Shown here piece by piece: positions 7,824-15,496 of a DNA stretch of 25,003 nucleotides (position 1 is its first letter; each line of letters opens with the position of its first letter). A program made the position numbers and the translations under genes. The notes beneath the pieces were generated by a model. It was not told the DNA's origin. It ran no database searches and saw only the letters and a list, made by a program, of their open reading frames with translations. Source of the stretch: a virus; the IMG/VR virus record IMGVR_UViG_3300048006_000071, positions 1-25,003 of that record. One strand, given 5' to 3'.

Positions 7824-8392
7824 TAGAATGTAAAGATGCGGAATGGGTTAAACAGGTACTCCGATGCTGTTGGCATTTTTCTCACTCGGTCATCTCTCTT
7901 ATCATATAAGTCGCTGATGATTAGGAGCATCCCTTGCTTTAATGGCGTTGGGATACTATCAACAGCGGTGCCTACTACATAGCGGGCAATGACTTGATTG
8001 ATGATTCCGTTTGTCGCAAACCATCCAGCAGTAGAAGCTATTCTCGCTGGTTCACTTATAGTATCAGAAACGTAGTAAGATGATGCAACCGTCTCTTCCG
8101 AGCCAATCTCATCAACATACTTAAGGCTTGTGATTGATTGCACTGGGCCTCTTGATAGGTAGATGATGTCTTTGCTTACCGCATTCTTATAATTAGGGAA
8201 GCCATCAAAATACTCATCAATGGTAGTAGTAACCAAGATGCGGCGAGTATACTGCTCACACATCTCACGCGCAGCAGAAATGAGTGCGCCTATGAGTGCA
8301 TCATCATCACTACCATCAACACGCAAGAAGTTCTTCGCCTCCGTTAATGTAATCGGCTCGCTTGCCGCTGGTGTTACTACTGAATAGGCCAT
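7823..8392 (-). CDS. Head-tail connector (gp6/gp15-like adaptor)
   Basis: 189 aa. PITLTEAKNFLRVDGSDDDA followed by LIGALISAAREMCEQYTRR is the typical N-terminus of head-tail connector proteins of the HK97 gp6 / SPP1 gp15 type. Later come SRGPVQSITSLKYVDE and a long helix LKQGMLLIISDLYDKRD, also conserved. In the virion, 12 or 13 copies bind beneath the portal. The gene follows the capsid gene with one small gene in between and is coupled to both neighbours by overlapping stop and start codons. Confidence 0.84.
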   Translation of the reverse strand: MAYSVVTPAASEPITLTEAKNFLRVDGSDDDALIGALISAAREMCEQYTRRILVTTTIDEYFDGFPNYKNAVSKDIIYLSRGPVQSITSLKYVDEIGSEETVASSYYVSDTISEPARIASTAGWFATNGIINQVIARYVVGTAVDSIPTPLKQGMLLIISDLYDKRDDRVRKMPTASEYLFNPFRIFTF

Positions 8393-8580
8393 TACCTTTT
8401 CTCTTTACTTTTTGGTTTTGACACGGTCTTCTTTGCACGCGTTTTAGGTGGCTCTGCAACTGCATCGCAGAACCCAGCGTTCAAGAACTCCATTGCTCTA
8501 TCGCTGGGGAGTTCCACCTCCGCGCCTTTGCGGAAGCGGAACCCATTGCCAGCAACAGTCTTTTTAAAGACTACTTTCAT
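8392..8580 (-). CDS. Small basic protein between capsid and connector genes
   Basis: 62 aa. MKVVFKKTVAGNGFRFRKGA then EVELPSDRAMEFLNAGFCDA gives a short beta-type domain with an A-x-E-F-L-x-A-G helix. This is a pattern seen in small proteins encoded just after the major capsid gene in many HK97-like phages. The C-terminus is a Lys/Arg-rich tail (TRAKKTVSKPKSKEKR) that looks disordered. Function is not established; a head decoration or connector accessory role is possible from position. Its stop is adjacent to the connector ATG and its start is 2 nt after the capsid stop, so it is clearly part of the operon. Confidence 0.7.
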   Translation of the reverse strand: MKVVFKKTVAGNGFRFRKGAEVELPSDRAMEFLNAGFCDAVAEPPKTRAKKTVSKPKSKEKR

Positions 8581-8582
8581 CC

Positions 8583-9782
8583 TTATGCTTGGATCAAGTG
8601 CTTCACTGCACGGCTATCCAATACAGCAGAGTCACTTCTTTTGTAGCTTACAAAGCCAACCTCGAGCTCGTCAGCGAAACGCTCATTTAAGCGTAGCATC
8701 TGAATACCACCAGCATTGCGAACAACAAACTTGCTGAAGTCAGCAGCTATCATTGTTTTCTTACCAGTCGTGATTGCTGATTCCATATCGTTATTCACAT
8801 AAACTGGAATACCGAAGATGCGGTCAGGCTGCCCAGCTTCCATCGATGGGATGAAGATTGGGAAGTCGTTTGCAGCGCCCAGGCCTAAAGCTCTCACGGC
8901 AGCGATAACGTTATCGTGAGCCATAAGACCGAAGCCAGGCTTGTTGCGATAAGAGGAATCCACGCTATAGATGAGGTCTAATAAATCGTCTGCGGTGATT
9001 GCCGTGGCTCCAGCACAGGTGTTACCTAAAGCTGAACCAGTAACCAAACCTTGAGGTTGAGAAGAACCAGTACCAGTAGTGAAGGCAGCATTAGTTGCAC
9101 GAGCAATACGCTCACCCATAGCTTCAACCAAGAACGCGTTCAAGTCGAAAGCAGAGTCTTGCAACAATTGCTGAGATACTTTTACCAATGAGCTGTAGTT
9201 GTAAGCAGAAAGCTGCTTGTTACCAAAGGTCATATCTTGTACCGTTACAGCAGCAGCTTCAGCAGTTAAGCCAGCATCAGTTGCAGTATCGTTGATTGTT
9301 GGGTAATCCAACAAGCCACCTGAAGCAGTGTTCAACTTCTTAGCCAAACGCTCTACTTCACCAGTGAAGGCAGTAGCAACATCAAGCTCATTGCTGAACT
9401 CTTGAGGTACTAAGAAACCACCTAAGCTATCAGTACCAGCGATTTGAGTCGCAGTACCACGCTTTTGTACCATTGAGCGCTCTTCAGCAGACAATGAACC
9501 AAATCCGTGACGTAGGTATTTAGAGAATGCAGCAGATGCGTTTGCTTTAGGAGCAGCAGCACGAGCTTCGCCTTCCATTGAGGCAATCTCTTTTTTCATC
9601 TCAGCATTGCGCTCGATGATTTCAATTTCTTGCTTGAGGCCACGAGCATCTGCTTCGATAGCTTCAAACTTTGTTTTTTCTTCGCCCGTCATTGAGCGAC
9701 TTTCAGCGTGTGCACCAGCTACAATTGCATCAGCATCTTTGATGAGCTGCGCACGACGACCTCTTAATTCGATGTTTTTCAT
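8583..9782 (-). CDS. Major capsid protein (HK97 fold)
   Basis: 399 aa. Residues 1-105 form a charged helical region (RSMTGEEKTKFEAIEADARG, LKQEIEIIERNAEMKKEIAS) that corresponds to the scaffolding-like delta domain removed by the prohead protease. The mature part follows with the HK97 family motifs: TDSLGGFLVPQEFSNELDVA, VSQQLLQDSAFDLNAFLVEA, and the TGTGSSQPQGLVTGSALG loop region. The C-terminal RRS-D-SAVLDSRAVKHL-type end (YKRSDSAVLDSRAVKHLIQA) is also characteristic. It directly follows the protease gene. It would form the T=7-type shell; whether HK97-like cross-linking occurs cannot be told from this reading. Confidence 0.9.
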   Translation of the reverse strand: MKNIELRGRRAQLIKDADAIVAGAHAESRSMTGEEKTKFEAIEADARGLKQEIEIIERNAEMKKEIASMEGEARAAAPKANASAAFSKYLRHGFGSLSAEERSMVQKRGTATQIAGTDSLGGFLVPQEFSNELDVATAFTGEVERLAKKLNTASGGLLDYPTINDTATDAGLTAEAAAVTVQDMTFGNKQLSAYNYSSLVKVSQQLLQDSAFDLNAFLVEAMGERIARATNAAFTTGTGSSQPQGLVTGSALGNTCAGATAITADDLLDLIYSVDSSYRNKPGFGLMAHDNVIAAVRALGLGAANDFPIFIPSMEAGQPDRIFGIPVYVNNDMESAITTGKKTMIAADFSKFVVRNAGGIQMLRLNERFADELEVGFVSYKRSDSAVLDSRAVKHLIQA

Positions 9783-9783
9783 C

Positions 9784-11067
9784 TTAATCGAGTTTTAAAA
9801 GTTTGAGTTTATATTCAAAGATTTCAATATCAGACATTTCCTCCGCCTCAGCTTGCACCTCAACTTCAGCACCCTCTGATTCGGGTGTATCTTTTCTCAT
9901 CATTAGCTCACTTGTTGCATCCGGGTACGCGGGTTGCGCAACTGGCGATACATCAAGAAGCCTTGATACTTTTTCTATTATTCTATAGGTTTTTCCATCA
10001 CGCTCTTCCCAGCGGTCGCTCTCAATCAAGAAGGCGAATGAACTTTGGTTCACATCACCTCTCTTCATCAATTCAACCAAATCTTTTGCGTATGAAGTAT
10101 TCGGTAGGTCAACCTCATAGTAGAGTCCTCGCTCATCACTACTAAGGCGTAAGGTTCCGCTGGACACTCTACCAAGTAATAAATTCTCATCGTGATTGAA
10201 ATAAGCGCGTGTATCGTTATCCATTACATCATCAAAGGCTCCCTTTGCAATCTGCTCGTAGAAGCCTCCCATCCATTCACTGTCGCTGTTGTAAACAGCA
10301 GCATAACCCCTAATGGTTTCACCTTCGTACTCAGCGCTCTCCATACGGAACTCACGCTTCTCAATGATAGCCTTGTGGCTACGCACCTCAGCATCAAACT
10401 TCTCTAAAGTAGAGAAGCGGTGCGCGACATTAAGCGCCGGTTTGCGCTCGATGTAGGCCTCCTCTTCCGAAGAGTAGCGGTATATTCTAATGAGTGCCGC
10501 TGGATCATCAGCAGTGCCATTGACCTTAAAGCCACTATCTGCCTCGATTTCTCCATCTCTTTCGATTTGAATGATAACACCGTAAGCGCTTCCGCCGCTT
10601 GTGCTCCAACGTACAAAATCACCTACGCTCAATGCATCAGGTTCTGCACGCTCCTCATCTTTATATCCAGCCTCTTCCATCTCACCCTTACCGAATGTGA
10701 TGACAATTTCCTCATCAGTCTCAACAACTGACTTGATGTGGCGCTCGTTTTTATTTTCTTCCATTCCTTCTATCGTTCTTTTTGCCCAGCGCAGCATCTC
10801 ATCACCGCCCCAAGCTGCATACATAATAGAACCGCAAATCTCCTTGCCGTCCTCATCAGTGAACTTACCTTGGTCGTAGGTCTTCGCTCTACTCAAAAAG
10901 CTGTAAGTTCTTACAAGCGTTTCATCGCTGAGGTTTTCTTTACCCGCGATTTGGTTTGCTCTTGCCCATCCTACAGGTGTACCACAATCCGTACCATTCT
11001 CCTCACGGAAGTCTAAAGCACGTTGTGCATTGTTTACTGCTGCTTGTGGATAGTCATTGTATGGCAT
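9784..11067 (-). CDS. Prohead protease with N-terminal and Tudor-like extra domains
   Basis: 427 aa, about twice the usual length of HK97 gp4-type proteases. Residues about 235-395 are the peptidase U35 domain: EGETIRGYAAVYNSDSEW, GAFDDVM, FNHD with likely catalytic His292, and QSSFAF with Ser342 or Ser343. Upstream is a separate N-terminal domain at 10-100 (NNAQRALDFREENG, GTPVGWARANQIAGKENLSD), known in phage serine proteases of the XkdF kind. A second one at about 145-215 (LSVGDFVRWSTSGGSAYGVI, DDPAALIRIYR) resembles the hypervirulence-associated Tudor-like DUF2945 domain. The protease cleaves the capsid delta domain and itself during head maturation. Gene order portal-protease-capsid is canonical. 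Confidence 0.85.
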   Translation of the reverse strand: MPYNDYPQAAVNNAQRALDFREENGTDCGTPVGWARANQIAGKENLSDETLVRTYSFLSRAKTYDQGKFTDEDGKEICGSIMYAAWGGDEMLRWAKRTIEGMEENKNERHIKSVVETDEEIVITFGKGEMEEAGYKDEERAEPDALSVGDFVRWSTSGGSAYGVIIQIERDGEIEADSGFKVNGTADDPAALIRIYRYSSEEEAYIERKPALNVAHRFSTLEKFDAEVRSHKAIIEKREFRMESAEYEGETIRGYAAVYNSDSEWMGGFYEQIAKGAFDDVMDNDTRAYFNHDENLLLGRVSSGTLRLSSDERGLYYEVDLPNTSYAKDLVELMKRGDVNQSSFAFLIESDRWEERDGKTYRIIEKVSRLLDVSPVAQPAYPDATSELMMRKDTPESEGAEVEVQAEAEEMSDIEIFEYKLKLLKLD

Positions 11068-12275
11068 TACTCAGCAGCGTTATCAGTTCCCGCTTCAACC
11101 ATATTCATAGGTTGTAAGTAAATATCTCCTCCATCAATTGGGTCAAGGCTTTCGTGTTTGCGTATATCATTAACGCTCAACCATCCCCATTGTCTTGCCG
11201 TTGCATAGCTTGAGTATCTGCTTGAGATATCACCGCGAAGAAGCCCATCCATATTGATACGGATAAAATAATCCTCTTGGCCAGGGAATAACTTGCGGTT
11301 AAACTCTGCCTCCCAACGCTTTACCCAAGGGAGTATCGTGTTGCGCTGGAACTGGATGCCTTGTTCCTCAATGTTGGCTCGAGTGCTTGAGTTCTCTAAT
11401 GATCCAAGATAAGCCAATGGGATACGGAAAAACCTTGCAATGTCTTCTACTCCAAACTTACGCGTTTCTAAAAACTGCGATTCTTGTGGTGAGATGCTGA
11501 CCTTTTGCAAGTTCATTCCTTCTTCCAATATAGCGGTCTTATGTGAATTGTCAAGACCGCTGTACCTACGTTGCCAAGAAGCCATTAAACGCTTATAGGC
11601 TTCATCTGATAGGCGGCCAGGATGCGTGAGCACCGCGCTTACGTTTGCGCCATTACCAAAGAATGAGCCACCGAACTGGTCAGCAGCCAAACCAAGGCCT
11701 ATGCTTTCTCTTGCTGCCTCTATTACACTCTTACCAATGATACCGTCAAACGATAACCCTAAAATGTGTATCATCTCAGTATCATCAAAGGTCTCTTTAC
11801 CTTGGTCGATGTTGTAGAACTTCTCATCCTTGTAGACCTTAACCTCAACGCGGTCGGGGTGTACTGGAATCAGTTTAACGGGCTGGCCCGCTTCGTTTCT
11901 ACGAATCGCAATAAATGCATTCCCGTGCAAACAAAGGTGCGCCTGACAAACCTCTCTAAAGTTAAAGTCCGTCATCATCCCGTTCGGGTGGTGTATGAGC
12001 TTATTGATTGGGTGTGCTGATGCGTTGCGGGTGCTATCGCCTACATCTTGCTTCACTGCCCACGGCAATGATGCTATAGTCTCGGAAATAACACGAACGG
12101 CACCAAATACCGCAGAAAGGCGCATAGCACTATCCTCAGTGATTGCAATACCCGTTTTTGAGGCCGCGCCGTCAAACATCCAAGAAGCGGGATTCGCTAA
12201 TGATGTTGAGGGGTTATTAGGCGAAGAGCGGAATGCTCCAATGATACGCCCAAATAGATTCTGATTCTCGGCCAT
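11067..12275 (-). CDS. Portal protein (HK97 family)
   Basis: 402 aa. TEDSAMRLSAVFGAVRVISE followed by TIASLPWAVKQ is the conserved start of the HK97-type portal core (Phage_portal). It is followed by HPINKLIHHPNGMMTDFNFR and LCLHGNAFIAIRR. The C-terminal part has FRIPLAYLGSLENSSTRANI then EEQGIQFQRNTILPWVKRWE, the typical stem and crown region. Twelve copies form the DNA channel at one capsid vertex. Its ATG is 30 nt after a TATATTTG promoter-like box and follows a strong terminator, so head genes probably begin their own transcript here. The stop overlaps the protease ATG. Confidence 0.9.
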   Translation of the reverse strand: MAENQNLFGRIIGAFRSSPNNPSTSLANPASWMFDGAASKTGIAITEDSAMRLSAVFGAVRVISETIASLPWAVKQDVGDSTRNASAHPINKLIHHPNGMMTDFNFREVCQAHLCLHGNAFIAIRRNEAGQPVKLIPVHPDRVEVKVYKDEKFYNIDQGKETFDDTEMIHILGLSFDGIIGKSVIEAARESIGLGLAADQFGGSFFGNGANVSAVLTHPGRLSDEAYKRLMASWQRRYSGLDNSHKTAILEEGMNLQKVSISPQESQFLETRKFGVEDIARFFRIPLAYLGSLENSSTRANIEEQGIQFQRNTILPWVKRWEAEFNRKLFPGQEDYFIRINMDGLLRGDISSRYSSYATARQWGWLSVNDIRKHESLDPIDGGDIYLQPMNMVEAGTDNAAE

Positions 12276-12305
12276 AAAGTAGTGTGTACTTTGTAATTAC
12301 ATCAC

Positions 12306-12321
12306 CAAATATAAGTATCGC
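12306..12321 (-). promoter_or_regulatory. Probable promoter of the head operon
   Basis: Minus strand AGCGATACTTATATTTGGTG. TATATTTG (12306-12313) is an exact match to the Bacteroidetes -7 consensus TAnnTTTG. The -33 position, 19 nt upstream, is a T-run from the preceding terminator with no clear TTTG. The exact word GCGATACTTATATTT also precedes the LamG gene, hinting at a second recognition element just upstream of the -7 box. Confidence 0.6.
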
Positions 12322-12330
12322 TAAATGGGA

Positions 12331-12363
12331 ATAAAAAAACCCCCTCAAATCAATGAGGAGGTT
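12331..12363 (-). terminator. Strong Rho-independent terminator before the portal gene
   Basis: Minus strand AACCTCCTCA (12363-12354) pairs with TGAGGGGGTT (12347-12338) over 10 bp with one T-G pair and a 6-nt loop TTGATT, followed by seven T residues running into ATT. It ends the transcript of the 66-aa gene and separates it from the head operon. Confidence 0.85.
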
Positions 12364-12408
12364 TGCACCGCTAAGAACCAAATAGAAATTAATAAACCAA
12401 AACCAATA

Positions 12409-12609
12409 CTAAAACGGATGCGGTGAGTGAGCAAAGCTATCTATTTCAATCCTATTACGCAAGGCGCGAACGGTAAATCTCATTCGTACATTCTCACGCA
12501 CGATATCTTGCAAAACAGCAACACCGTTTCTGATGCTGATGATCTTATACTGCCACCCAAATCTTTTCGAGAGCAAGTAATCTCCAATAGCTAAATTCAT
12601 TTCTTTCAT
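12409..12609 (-). CDS. Small hypothetical protein between terminase and portal
   Basis: 66 aa from ATG 12609; an in-frame TTG two codons earlier at 12615 is a less likely start. The sequence MKEMNLAIGDYLLSKRFGWQ, then YKIISIRNGVAVLQDIVREN, reads as a compact beta-barrel-like domain (an SH3- or KOW-like pattern: G-D-Y-L, W-Q-Y-K-I, N-G-V-A-V-L) with a basic C-terminal half. It is not a family I recognise. It forms its own unit, with a well-formed Bacteroidetes promoter upstream and a strong terminator 46 nt downstream. That placement, with a dyad over the promoter, would suit a small regulator; this is a guess from context. Confidence 0.65.
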   Translation of the reverse strand: MKEMNLAIGDYLLSKRFGWQYKIISIRNGVAVLQDIVRENVRMRFTVRALRNRIEIDSFAHSPHPF

Positions 12610-12634
12610 AATCAAGAGTTTTGTTGTTGTCCTC

Positions 12635-12680
12635 TAAATATACAAAAAAATAAATACGAAACAAATGCCCCAGCGTTTGT
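12635..12680 (-). promoter_or_regulatory. Bacteroidetes-type promoter with overlapping dyad (operator-like)
   Basis: Minus strand: TTTG (12665-12662), 19-nt spacer, TATATTTA (12642-12635), a near-exact match to TTTG-N19-TAnnTTTG. The 66-aa gene ATG is 25 nt downstream. A 20-bp imperfect palindrome, ACAAATGC CCCA GCGTTTGT (12661-12680, 8 paired positions with one G-T), covers the -33 box and could be a repressor site. The promoter match is strong; the operator role is inferred. Confidence 0.7.
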
Positions 12681-12685
12681 CAAAG

Positions 12686-12825
12686 ATGCAAGTATCTATT
12701 TACCTACGGAGGAGGCTATGCCTCCGTAGGGAAATAAATACAAAGACAAATACCTTTATTTTTTATTTTTTTTCTCTATATATAGGAGGAACAAAAAGAA
12801 AATTAACAGGTAAATGTTAATAACG
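12686..12825. repeat. 140-bp intergenic element, copy 1 (hairpin, A-tract, inverted repeat)
   Basis: Nearly the same 140 bp recurs at 24862-25003. In plus-strand order it holds ATGCAAG; a 50-nt hairpin (12692-12741; outer 16-position stem with one mismatch and one G-U, inner perfect GGAGG/CCTCC); an AT-rich 32-bp block (12754-12785) identical in both copies and ending TATATATAG; and a 7-bp inverted repeat ATTAACA-N6-TGTTAAT (12802-12821). Read on the minus strand, that last repeat is followed by T-rich sequence like a weak terminator. It overlaps the end of the 49-aa gene. It lies between the large terminase transcript and the 66-aa gene promoter. Confidence 0.85.
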
Positions 12826-12966
12826 CTCTTTTTGTATCGTGTAGCTTTTACCCTCAAAAATGAGTTCAACGGAGTAGTTATTCCCTCCCTCGTGTCTTAA
12901 AAAAGGAGACAATCCTGGAACATCGAAGAGCAGCAACCCAACCTTTTTGGCTTCATCTATGGTCAT
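12817..12966 (-). CDS. Small 49-aa protein after large terminase
   Basis: ATG at 12966-12964 overlaps the terminase stop as ATGA, the coupling used across this genome, and the frame runs 49 codons to TAA at 12819-12817. The protein begins MTIDEAKKVGLLLFDVPGLS and ends LIFEGKSYTIQKERY. It reads as a normal small alpha/beta protein, not random translation, with two strand-like segments (NNYSVELIFEG, KSYTIQKERY). No family is recognised. Its last three codons and stop (CGT TAT TAA) lie inside the 140-bp repeat and are present in the other copy too. Confidence 0.65.
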   Translation of the reverse strand: MTIDEAKKVGLLLFDVPGLSPFLRHEGGNNYSVELIFEGKSYTIQKERY

Positions 12967-14510
12967 AAGAATCGGATTTCTTGACTTTCATAAGTGCTGA
13001 CTTTCGATACATCAGAATTCTCAACCGTCATCTTTTCACCCAGCGCCATTATCATTGCAACAACGCCATCAATCTTATCGCCAGCTTTTGCTTTAGAGAA
13101 CTTCACGTTCTCAGCATCATCTTTCTTCACCACAACATTCCCTACCATCCATCTAAGCATAGAGTGACCGCCGTGGTGCAATGCTGCCTTCTTAATCAAT
13201 ACCTCAGCATTCTTGATTGGGCCACTCATAGATACAAACCCTTGACCGAACGGGTCCATATCAACACCCTCATCTACAAGCTGCTGTACCAAAGAGTTGG
13301 AGTTCCACCTGTCAAAAGCGATGCTCTGCACATCAAACACATCAGCGGCCTCCAATATCTTCTGCTTGATAACGCCATAGTCAGTGCTGTTGCCATCGGT
13401 AACAATAAGCTCACCTTTAGATACAAAGCTGTCGTACGATCCACCCGTTTGCACCCTTCTGCGCTCCACGGCGGCCTCACTTACAAATAGATAGGGCAAC
13501 ACCTTGATACTGCCATCATCCCAAGGGAATACCAAAACAAAAGCAGTGACATCCTCAACGGCTGCTAAATCTAAACCGCCATAACAAGGCCTCCCTTTTA
13601 ACTCTTCTAAGTGTACACTACCCGAGCTTTTCATCCATTCATCATCAGATATCCAGCCACTTAAACTATTCACCCATTGGTTTAGGTGCAACTGCCTAAA
13701 TGCAATCTCACTGGACGGTAGGCTCTTTGCCTCTTGGCTCATCTTTCTGAAATACTCGGGCTTGATGCTCACATCAAAGTTAGGGTTTGCCTTTCGCCAA
13801 GTCTCCTCACTATGGATATCATCATCAAGAGAGGCCTCATATATAAGTGGCAAGAAAGTGCTGTCCTCAATGATTCCGCTGCGCACCTTCTTCCCATAAT
13901 CATAAAGCTCATAGCAAACGCTGTTAGGATCGAAGAGGCCCGCAGTAGAGATGCCGAACATAAGCGGCTGGGAACGTGCACCCATAGATGTAGCCATCAC
14001 ATCCCAAAGCTCACGGTTTTTAGCAGTATGCACCTCATCATACAATACCGCACTCGCATTGCTCCCGTGCAAAACACCAGCATCCGCAGCGACAGCTTTA
14101 AGGAATGAGTTGGTGCCGTTAAGAACAATCGAGTTGCGGTACACCTTACAAGCGCGCTCGAGTACAGGTTGATTCCGAACCATTTGCTTACATACGTCAT
14201 AGATAGCATTTGCTTGGTCGCGTGATGAGGCGCATACATATATCTCCGCTCCTGGCTCTTTCTCTACGAATAGTAAAGCCAAACCAATAGCAGCGAGTAG
14301 GTTACTCTTTCCATTCTTACGCGGGATGAACACAAACGAGGTGCGGTACTGCCGAGTACCGTCTTGGTTTACCGTACCAAAGAGTTGGCGGATGTATTCT
14401 ATCTGCCACTCCTCTAATATGAATGGCTTATTCGCTAAGTCACCCTTAACGTGGGTGCAGACCTTTTCTATAAATCTGATGACCCTATCTGCTTTGTTGC
14501 TGTCGTACAT
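12963..14510 (-). CDS. terL: Terminase large subunit
   Basis: 515 aa, Terminase_1 (HK97 gp2-like) family. The ATPase has Walker A PRKNGKS at residues 63-69 (SFVFIPRKNGKSNLLAAIGL), Walker B VLYDEVH at 155-161, and the coupling motif GISTAG at 186-191. The nuclease domain begins with GGLDLA (Asp314) and ends with a conserved Asp in GDKIDGVVAMIMALG. The enzyme powers DNA packaging into proheads and cuts the genome. It normally follows the small subunit directly; here a methyltransferase gene intervenes. Start ATG 14510 is 2 nt after the methyltransferase stop. Downstream, a 49-aa gene, the repeat and a 66-aa unit separate it from the portal. Confidence 0.92.
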   Translation of the reverse strand: MYDSNKADRVIRFIEKVCTHVKGDLANKPFILEEWQIEYIRQLFGTVNQDGTRQYRTSFVFIPRKNGKSNLLAAIGLALLFVEKEPGAEIYVCASSRDQANAIYDVCKQMVRNQPVLERACKVYRNSIVLNGTNSFLKAVAADAGVLHGSNASAVLYDEVHTAKNRELWDVMATSMGARSQPLMFGISTAGLFDPNSVCYELYDYGKKVRSGIIEDSTFLPLIYEASLDDDIHSEETWRKANPNFDVSIKPEYFRKMSQEAKSLPSSEIAFRQLHLNQWVNSLSGWISDDEWMKSSGSVHLEELKGRPCYGGLDLAAVEDVTAFVLVFPWDDGSIKVLPYLFVSEAAVERRRVQTGGSYDSFVSKGELIVTDGNSTDYGVIKQKILEAADVFDVQSIAFDRWNSNSLVQQLVDEGVDMDPFGQGFVSMSGPIKNAEVLIKKAALHHGGHSMLRWMVGNVVVKKDDAENVKFSKAKAGDKIDGVVAMIMALGEKMTVENSDVSKVSTYESQEIRFL

Positions 14511-14511
14511 A

Positions 14512-15495
14512 TTAAAAAAGGCTTTGCTGTTTGCTCTTCTCTTGCTGGTGCTTTAATCTATTCATTGCAACCTCGTGATATTTCTCGTCTATCTCAAAAC
14601 CTATAAAGTTGCGATTCTCTTTTTGCGCCATTGCGCATTCCGTTCCACTACCAGCAAATGGAACCAAAACCAAAGCATCCGCCTTGGAACAAGTCAACAT
14701 TAAAGCGCGGGTTAGTTTTTCTGGCTTAATCGTATCGTGCTGGTATGTTTTATTAGTATTTGTGTTAAACTGTAAAACCTCATTCAAATTTAAGAAGTTG
14801 CTGAATGGTCTGCGCAGCTCTTCGTATTCTTTGCGCAGCTCTTCGTATTCTTTGCGCAGCTCTTCGTAATCACGATTGAAGAATCCAGTTTTTTGAAGTA
14901 ATTCATATTTCTCTTTTGTGGGTATTGAGAATTGCTCTTTGTTTCTTTTTGAGAATCCAAAATAATGACTGCAAGTCGATCCATAAGTATCGCACATTTC
15001 TCTAAGTGTTAATCCAGTCTTTTCGTGCTCTTCATCTAAATACTTTTTGATAGGCATAAAGAGTTCGGGGTTTGCAAATATCATATAAGCACCACTTTTA
15101 TCTTCGCCTTTATCATACATCAAGATGCGCTCAGTGCATATCGGAAAACTTCTAACGCTATCTCCCCCGGTGCTTCCAAACATACCACCCCTAAGATTAT
15201 ATTTATACCAAATCAAGCTATTTATTAAACTAAAATGTTTATCGAATATGATTTGAGCATAAGCTATACGCTTGTCATCGCCATACCAAAATAAGGTACC
15301 GTTATCTTTCAGCACCCTCTTGCATTCAATTGCCCACTTTTCTACATCTTTAAGGTAGTCATCAAAGGAGTCCCATATAAAGTCAAAATCACCCTTCACT
15401 TCAAAGTATGGTGGGTCTGCAATTATTAAGTCAACGGATTGGTCAGGTAGTCCATTGTTCATCCAGTCGCTGTTGTGTATTGTATTTATCTCCAT
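14512..15495 (-). CDS. DNA N6-adenine/N4-cytosine methyltransferase, beta class
   Basis: 327 aa, N6_N4_Mtase family. The catalytic motif DPPY is at residues 27-30 (VDLIIADPPY) and the SAM-binding motif PFAGSGT at 279-285, followed by FIGFEIDEKYHEVA. Catalytic motif first and SAM motif last defines the beta class, with the target-recognition region between (about 130-250). Within that region YEELRKE is repeated about three times (residues 210-228), encoded by a 21-bp tandem DNA repeat, and would form a short charged helix. No restriction partner is adjacent, so it is probably an orphan phage enzyme protecting DNA from host restriction or marking it for packaging. It sits between the terminase subunit genes. 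Confidence 0.88.
   Translation of the reverse strand: MEINTIHNSDWMNNGLPDQSVDLIIADPPYFEVKGDFDFIWDSFDDYLKDVEKWAIECKRVLKDNGTLFWYGDDKRIAYAQIIFDKHFSLINSLIWYKYNLRGGMFGSTGGDSVRSFPICTERILMYDKGEDKSGAYMIFANPELFMPIKKYLDEEHEKTGLTLREMCDTYGSTCSHYFGFSKRNKEQFSIPTKEKYELLQKTGFFNRDYEELRKEYEELRKEYEELRRPFSNFLNLNEVLQFNTNTNKTYQHDTIKPEKLTRALMLTCSKADALVLVPFAGSGTECAMAQKENRNFIGFEIDEKYHEVAMNRLKHQQEKSKQQSLF
14811..14869. repeat. 21-bp tandem repeat, about 2.8 copies, inside the methyltransferase gene
   Basis: Units TGCGCAGCTCTTCGTATTCT-T start at 14811, 14832 and 14853; the first two are identical and the third matches for 16 bases. On the coding strand each unit encodes the heptad YEELRKE, keeping the frame. Such repeats are prone to slippage by whole units, which would lengthen or shorten the protein without breaking it. 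Confidence 0.9.
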
Positions 15496-15496
15496 A

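Noticed and set aside
14811-14869. Regular repeats considered as a CRISPR array
   Set aside because: The units are directly abutting with no spacers and keep a coding frame.
14983-14993. GCGATACTTAT inside the methyltransferase gene, resembling the shared promoter word
   Set aside because: It encodes conserved-looking Cys-Asp-Thr-Tyr codons, lacks the TATATTT part and lies mid-gene.
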